Shown here piece by piece: positions 4,750 through 7,313 of a stretch of DNA of 7,313 nucleotides. The notes beneath the pieces are model-generated. The model ran no database searches. It was not told the DNA's origin and saw nothing but the letters and a program-made list of their open reading frames with translations. Origin of the DNA: Roseiflexaceae bacterium (lineage in GTDB: Bacteria > Chloroflexota > Chloroflexia > Chloroflexales > Roseiflexaceae); the NCBI GenBank assembly GCA_014381165.1, contig JACMIM010000654.1, positions 1-7,313 of the forward strand, written 5' to 3'. How positions within the stretch are numbered: the first letter of the stretch is position 1; every line of letters starts with the position of its first letter. The position numbers were made by a program, and so were the translations under genes.

Positions 4750-5719
4750 TAACATGCCGACTGAACTCTTTAATGAACTGCTCCTGGTTGCGCCCGACAT
4801 TGTGGACATGAATCTCGCTGAAGCCCAGATCGACGAACTGCTGAATGTACGCGCGGTGCTCATCCCAGTCGGGGCTGATCAACATGCGATTCTTGAAGTT
4901 CTCGGGCCGCACCAGCTTGGCGATCTCGGCGAAGTCCTCGGGGCTGCGGATGTCCTGCTTGGGAAAGGGCATGCCGCCGTTTGGCCACTCGACCAAGGCG
5001 CTCTGCATGGCCTCTTCCTGCGTTTCAGCCCAGGACATGTGCAGCTGGAGCAGCTTCGGCATGGTCGCCGGGTCTTTGCCAGCAGCGCGGGCGCCCTCGT
5101 CGAACTTATCCAGCAGCATCTTCAGCTTCTCGAGGCTCGCGCCGGGTGTGATGATACCATCACAGTGCTGTCCAGTCCACTTGGCGGTTACTGGCCCAGC
5201 GGTCGCCACGATGATTGGCACCGCCTGCTCAGGCAGCGTCCACATTTTCACGCGGTCCATGGTGAAATAGGTGCCGTCGTCATGGCGAGCGACCTGGCCT
5301 GACAACAGCTTTTTGATAATCTCGATCGCCTCCTGCATCATCTTCAGGCGAATGTGGGCCTCCGGCCAGACCCCGCCGACAACATGCTCATTCAGCGCCT
5401 CGCCCGAGCCAAGGCCCAGCCAGAAGCGGCCAGGGTACATCGCGCCCAGCGTGGCGGCGGCCTGCGCCACTACCGCCGGGTGATAGCGAAACGAGGGACA
5501 GGTCACGCCGGGGCCAAACGTCATGGTCTTGGTGCGCTCGCCCAGCGAGGCCATCCACGCCCAGACAAAGGCGTTGTGGCCCTGCGCCGGCACCCAGGGC
5601 TGGAAGTGATCTGCCGCCATCACGCCGCCGAAGCCGTGCTCTTCGGCCAGCTGCGAGAAGCGCAGCAGCTCGGTCGGGTGAAACTGCTCCAGCGCAGCCG
5701 CATAGCCAATCATGGTCAT
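4724..5719 (-). CDS. F420-dependent glucose-6-phosphate dehydrogenase-like LLM oxidoreductase
   Basis: A 331-residue TIM-barrel luciferase-like enzyme, close in size and phrasing to mycobacterial FGD1 (336 residues), which oxidises glucose 6-phosphate and reduces F420. Family landmarks are Y6xxxxEQF (6-13), ADHFQPW (36-42), FRYHPAVVAQA (77-87) and GSGEALNE (104-111). H38, W42 and E107 line up with the catalytic His40, Trp44 and Glu109 of FGD1. By eye, K198, K254 and R278 align with the FGD1 phosphate-binding Lys198, Lys259 and Arg283, so a sugar phosphate is plausible, though relatives with other substrates exist. The ATG at 5719 is chosen because it overlaps the cofC stop (ATGA) and has AGAGGAG 8 nt upstream; the open frame extends to 5941 but that part only shadows cofC. 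The final residues are encoded by a heptamer array. Confidence 0.88.
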   Translation of the reverse strand: MTMIGYAAALEQFHPTELLRFSQLAEEHGFGGVMAADHFQPWVPAQGHNAFVWAWMASLGERTKTMTFGPGVTCPSFRYHPAVVAQAAATLGAMYPGRFWLGLGSGEALNEHVVGGVWPEAHIRLKMMQEAIEIIKKLLSGQVARHDDGTYFTMDRVKMWTLPEQAVPIIVATAGPVTAKWTGQHCDGIITPGASLEKLKMLLDKFDEGARAAGKDPATMPKLLQLHMSWAETQEEAMQSALVEWPNGGMPFPKQDIRSPEDFAEIAKLVRPENFKNRMLISPDWDEHRAYIQQFVDLGFSEIHVHNVGRNQEQFIKEFSRHVIERLETRG

Positions 5720-6351
5720 TGAAGGGTCTCCTCTTGTCGTTCGATTAGACTCTGCGCCAGCCGCCCCGCTCGGGTCGCCACGCCGTGTTCGGCCAGCCAC
5801 CAGATATCCTCGGGCCGGTCGATGTCGCGGGCCAGGCCGGGTAGGTCGAGCACCTTCGCCCGCAGGCCACGCTGTTCGGCGGCGCGCAGGTGGTGGGCCA
5901 GGCTGCCGCTGCCAAACAGCAGCGGCATGGTCGGCGCGCACAGCATGGCATTGGTGCCGCCATCGGGTGCGCCCGCCAGTACGATATCCGCCACCGCGTT
6001 ATGGGCTGTCAGTTCGCCCAATTCGGCGGGCGTGGCCAGCGGGAGGTCGGCGAACACAATCAAGGGGCGTTGGCCCCTGGCCCATGTTTGCGCCGCTGCC
6101 TGTGTGAGCGCCTGGTTGAGCGCGCGTGGGTCGGCGACGGCCCGCGCCCCGTAGAATTCAGCTTGTTGGCGGGTCAGGGCGTCGCCGCCGATCACGGAGA
6201 CCGCCGCCACCTCGGGCGTGGCGACGAGCGCCGCCAGTACGTCCTCGAACATCGCCAGCGCCAGCGCCCTGCGCTGCTGCGGTGTGAGCAGGGTTGCCAA
6301 GCGCGTCTTTGCTTCGGCCAGCGGCTTGATTGGGACGAGCGCGTGAATCAT
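5716..6351 (-). CDS. cofC: 2-phospho-L-lactate (or PEP/3PG) guanylyltransferase CofC
   Basis: CofC/FbiD activates a three-carbon phospho-acid with GTP to give the GDP-linked donor used by CofD in F420 biosynthesis. In bacteria the acid is often phosphoenolpyruvate; which one is used here cannot be read from the sequence. The 211-residue cytoplasmic protein has the MobA-like nucleotidyltransferase pattern: PIKPLAEAKTRL (7-18), ADLPLATPAEL (101-111), the family signature APDGGTNAML (128-137) and LARDIDRPEDI (173-183). The ATG at 6351 follows the cofD stop by 6 bp, with an AAGG ribosome site overlapping that stop. Its own TGA overlaps the LLM start by 4 nt. This tight packing points to one co-translated operon in which the cofactor is made with an enzyme that uses it. 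Confidence 0.93.
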   Translation of the reverse strand: MIHALVPIKPLAEAKTRLATLLTPQQRRALALAMFEDVLAALVATPEVAAVSVIGGDALTRQQAEFYGARAVADPRALNQALTQAAAQTWARGQRPLIVFADLPLATPAELGELTAHNAVADIVLAGAPDGGTNAMLCAPTMPLLFGSGSLAHHLRAAEQRGLRAKVLDLPGLARDIDRPEDIWWLAEHGVATRAGRLAQSLIERQEETLQ

Positions 6352-6357
6352 GTGCCT

Positions 6358-7302
6358 TCAGAATTCAGCATTCTGGCCGAGATTGGCAGCGTGCAGGGTG
6401 ACAGCGGCCAGGTGTCGCTTGGCCGCAGGATCGCGCATGATCGTATCGGTGACATGTACGTCGATGCCGAGCGCGCGGATCGGTGCTGCCAACTCGGCGT
6501 CGGCATTGTCGATCACCAGCGCGTCGATCAGGTCGCGGTAGTAGCTGGCCACACCAAGCGCCGATGCTTCCAGGCCGTGGGCGCGCATCAATGGCACCGC
6601 AGGCCCCTTGATCGCCGCTCCGCCGACAATCGGGCTAACCGCCACCACTGGCGCGGCGGTCGCAGCCAGTGCGGCGCGTATTCCCGGCACTGCCAAAATC
6701 GTGCCGACACTGACGATCGGGTTGCTTGGCGCGATCAGCACCGCATCGGCCTCGCGGATGGCCTCCAGCACACCAGGCGCAGGCCGCGCCAAATCAGCGC
6801 CGTGAAACTCCACACCCAGCACCTCGATCTGGGTGCGATGGCGCACAAAATACTCCTCGAAGTGCATCACACCCTGGGCGGTGACGATATGCGTTTCGAC
6901 CCGGTCGTCGCTCATCGGCAGCACGCGCACTGGGCAGCCGAGCGCCAGCCGAAACTGTTCGGCCACTTGGCTGAGCGTATGCCCCTGGCGCAGTAGGTCG
7001 CTGCGGCGTACATGCAACGCCAGATCGCGATCGCCAAGCTTGAACCAGGTTGGGCCGCCCAGCACGCCCATCCACTGCATGAACTGGTCGGTGTCGCCAG
7101 CGATACCCCAGCCTTGGGCTTGGTCGATCACGCCGGCCAGCGTGCAGGTCACAATATCGACATCAGGTGAGATATGCAGTCCCATGAGCTGCATGTCGTC
7201 GCCGGTGTTCACAACGGCGGCTACCTGCTCAGGTGGCACCACCTGCACAACGCCCTCAAGAAAACGCGCGGCTCCCACGCCGCCAGCAAGCACAACAATC
7301 AT
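6358..7302 (-). CDS. cofD: 2-phospho-L-lactate transferase CofD (FbiA)
   Basis: CofD/FbiA transfers the phospho-acid from the CofC product to Fo (7,8-didemethyl-8-hydroxy-5-deazariboflavin), forming F420-0 or its dehydro form. The 314-residue length is normal for the family. Motifs in order are LAGGVGAARFL (5-15), NTGDD (32-36), GDTDQF (69-74), KLGDRD (88-93), FVRHR (152-156), APSNPIVSVGTIL (191-203) and SPIVGGAAIKGPA (223-235). The ATG at 7302 has GAGG 7 nt upstream, only 11 bp from the window edge, so the promoter and any earlier operon gene are not visible. It is the first visible gene of the minus-strand F420 operon. The Fo synthase (CofG/CofH or FbiC) and the glutamyl ligase (CofE/FbiB) must be encoded elsewhere. 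Confidence 0.95.
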   Translation of the reverse strand: MIVVLAGGVGAARFLEGVVQVVPPEQVAAVVNTGDDMQLMGLHISPDVDIVTCTLAGVIDQAQGWGIAGDTDQFMQWMGVLGGPTWFKLGDRDLALHVRRSDLLRQGHTLSQVAEQFRLALGCPVRVLPMSDDRVETHIVTAQGVMHFEEYFVRHRTQIEVLGVEFHGADLARPAPGVLEAIREADAVLIAPSNPIVSVGTILAVPGIRAALAATAAPVVAVSPIVGGAAIKGPAVPLMRAHGLEASALGVASYYRDLIDALVIDNADAELAAPIRALGIDVHVTDTIMRDPAAKRHLAAVTLHAANLGQNAEF

Positions 7303-7313
7303 AGAAAAGCCTC

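Noticed and set aside
4093..4863. 256-codon minus-strand open frame across the PPOX gene and heptamer arrays
   Set aside because: It translates the repeats as low-complexity peptides (such as repeated ARNEGL) and runs out of frame through the real PPOX gene.
5720..5941. N-terminal extension of the LLM gene to an upstream start at 5941
   Set aside because: The extra 74 residues overlap cofC in another frame and look like shadow coding. The ATG at 5719 has a good ribosome site and begins at the normal FGD-family N-terminus.
5890..6996. Long 368-codon plus-strand open frame opposite cofC and cofD
   Set aside because: It spans both F420 genes in antisense, including their junction. Its product is rich in Arg, Gln and His with no recognisable motif, as expected for a GC-rich shadow frame.

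Overview
The window looks like a piece of a Chloroflexota chromosome, most likely class Chloroflexia (Roseiflexus/Kouleothrix-like). This is an inference from four things: fairly high GC, a Tat-type sugar-binding lipoprotein start, coenzyme F420 genes, and gene spacers packed with short heptamer and octamer arrays and GC-rich palindromes. No rRNA, tRNA, CRISPR array, transposase or phage gene was seen.

Left block (1-2175, minus strand): an ABC importer operon for a carbohydrate or glycerol-3-phosphate-like substrate. It is read right to left as a MalF/UgpA-type permease, a directly abutting MalG/UgpE-type permease, and, after a repeat-filled spacer, the first 29 codons of a Tat-exported substrate-binding lipoprotein that runs off the window. 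No ATPase gene is present. The spacer (89-381) holds a heptamer array, two octamer arrays and a roughly 110-bp element with 15-bp terminal inverted repeats that appears to have inserted into one of the octamer arrays. The stop codon of the second permease lies inside an octamer array.

Middle block (2176-4157): a 419-bp divergent intergenic region with a candidate operator and a nested palindrome cluster. It is followed on the plus strand by a receiver-only response regulator and a thioredoxin-reductase-like flavoprotein, 31 bp apart. This pair resembles a split form of the known fused response regulator/thioredoxin-disulfide reductase proteins. The flavoprotein has a CITC active site, a second nearby CxxC and no obvious HRRxxxR NADPH motif. 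A perfect 26-bp-arm hairpin sits at the convergent junction that follows.

Right block (4158-7302, minus strand): an F420 cluster, read right to left as cofD, cofC (6-bp gap), an F420-dependent glucose-6-phosphate dehydrogenase-like LLM enzyme (4-nt ATGA overlap with cofC), and a PPOX-fold F420-type flavoprotein. CofC makes the activated phospho-acid, CofD joins it to Fo to build the F420 core, the LLM enzyme would reduce F420, and the PPOX protein could use F420H2. Between the last two genes lie two facing heptamer arrays, one G-rich and one C-rich, and the C-rich one supplies the last codons and stop of the LLM gene. The genes for Fo synthesis and for polyglutamylation (CofE/FbiB) are not in the window.

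The gene content is mostly recognisable. The most unusual signals are the split receiver/reductase pair, the inverted-repeat element inside an octamer array, and the tandem arrays that overlap gene ends.
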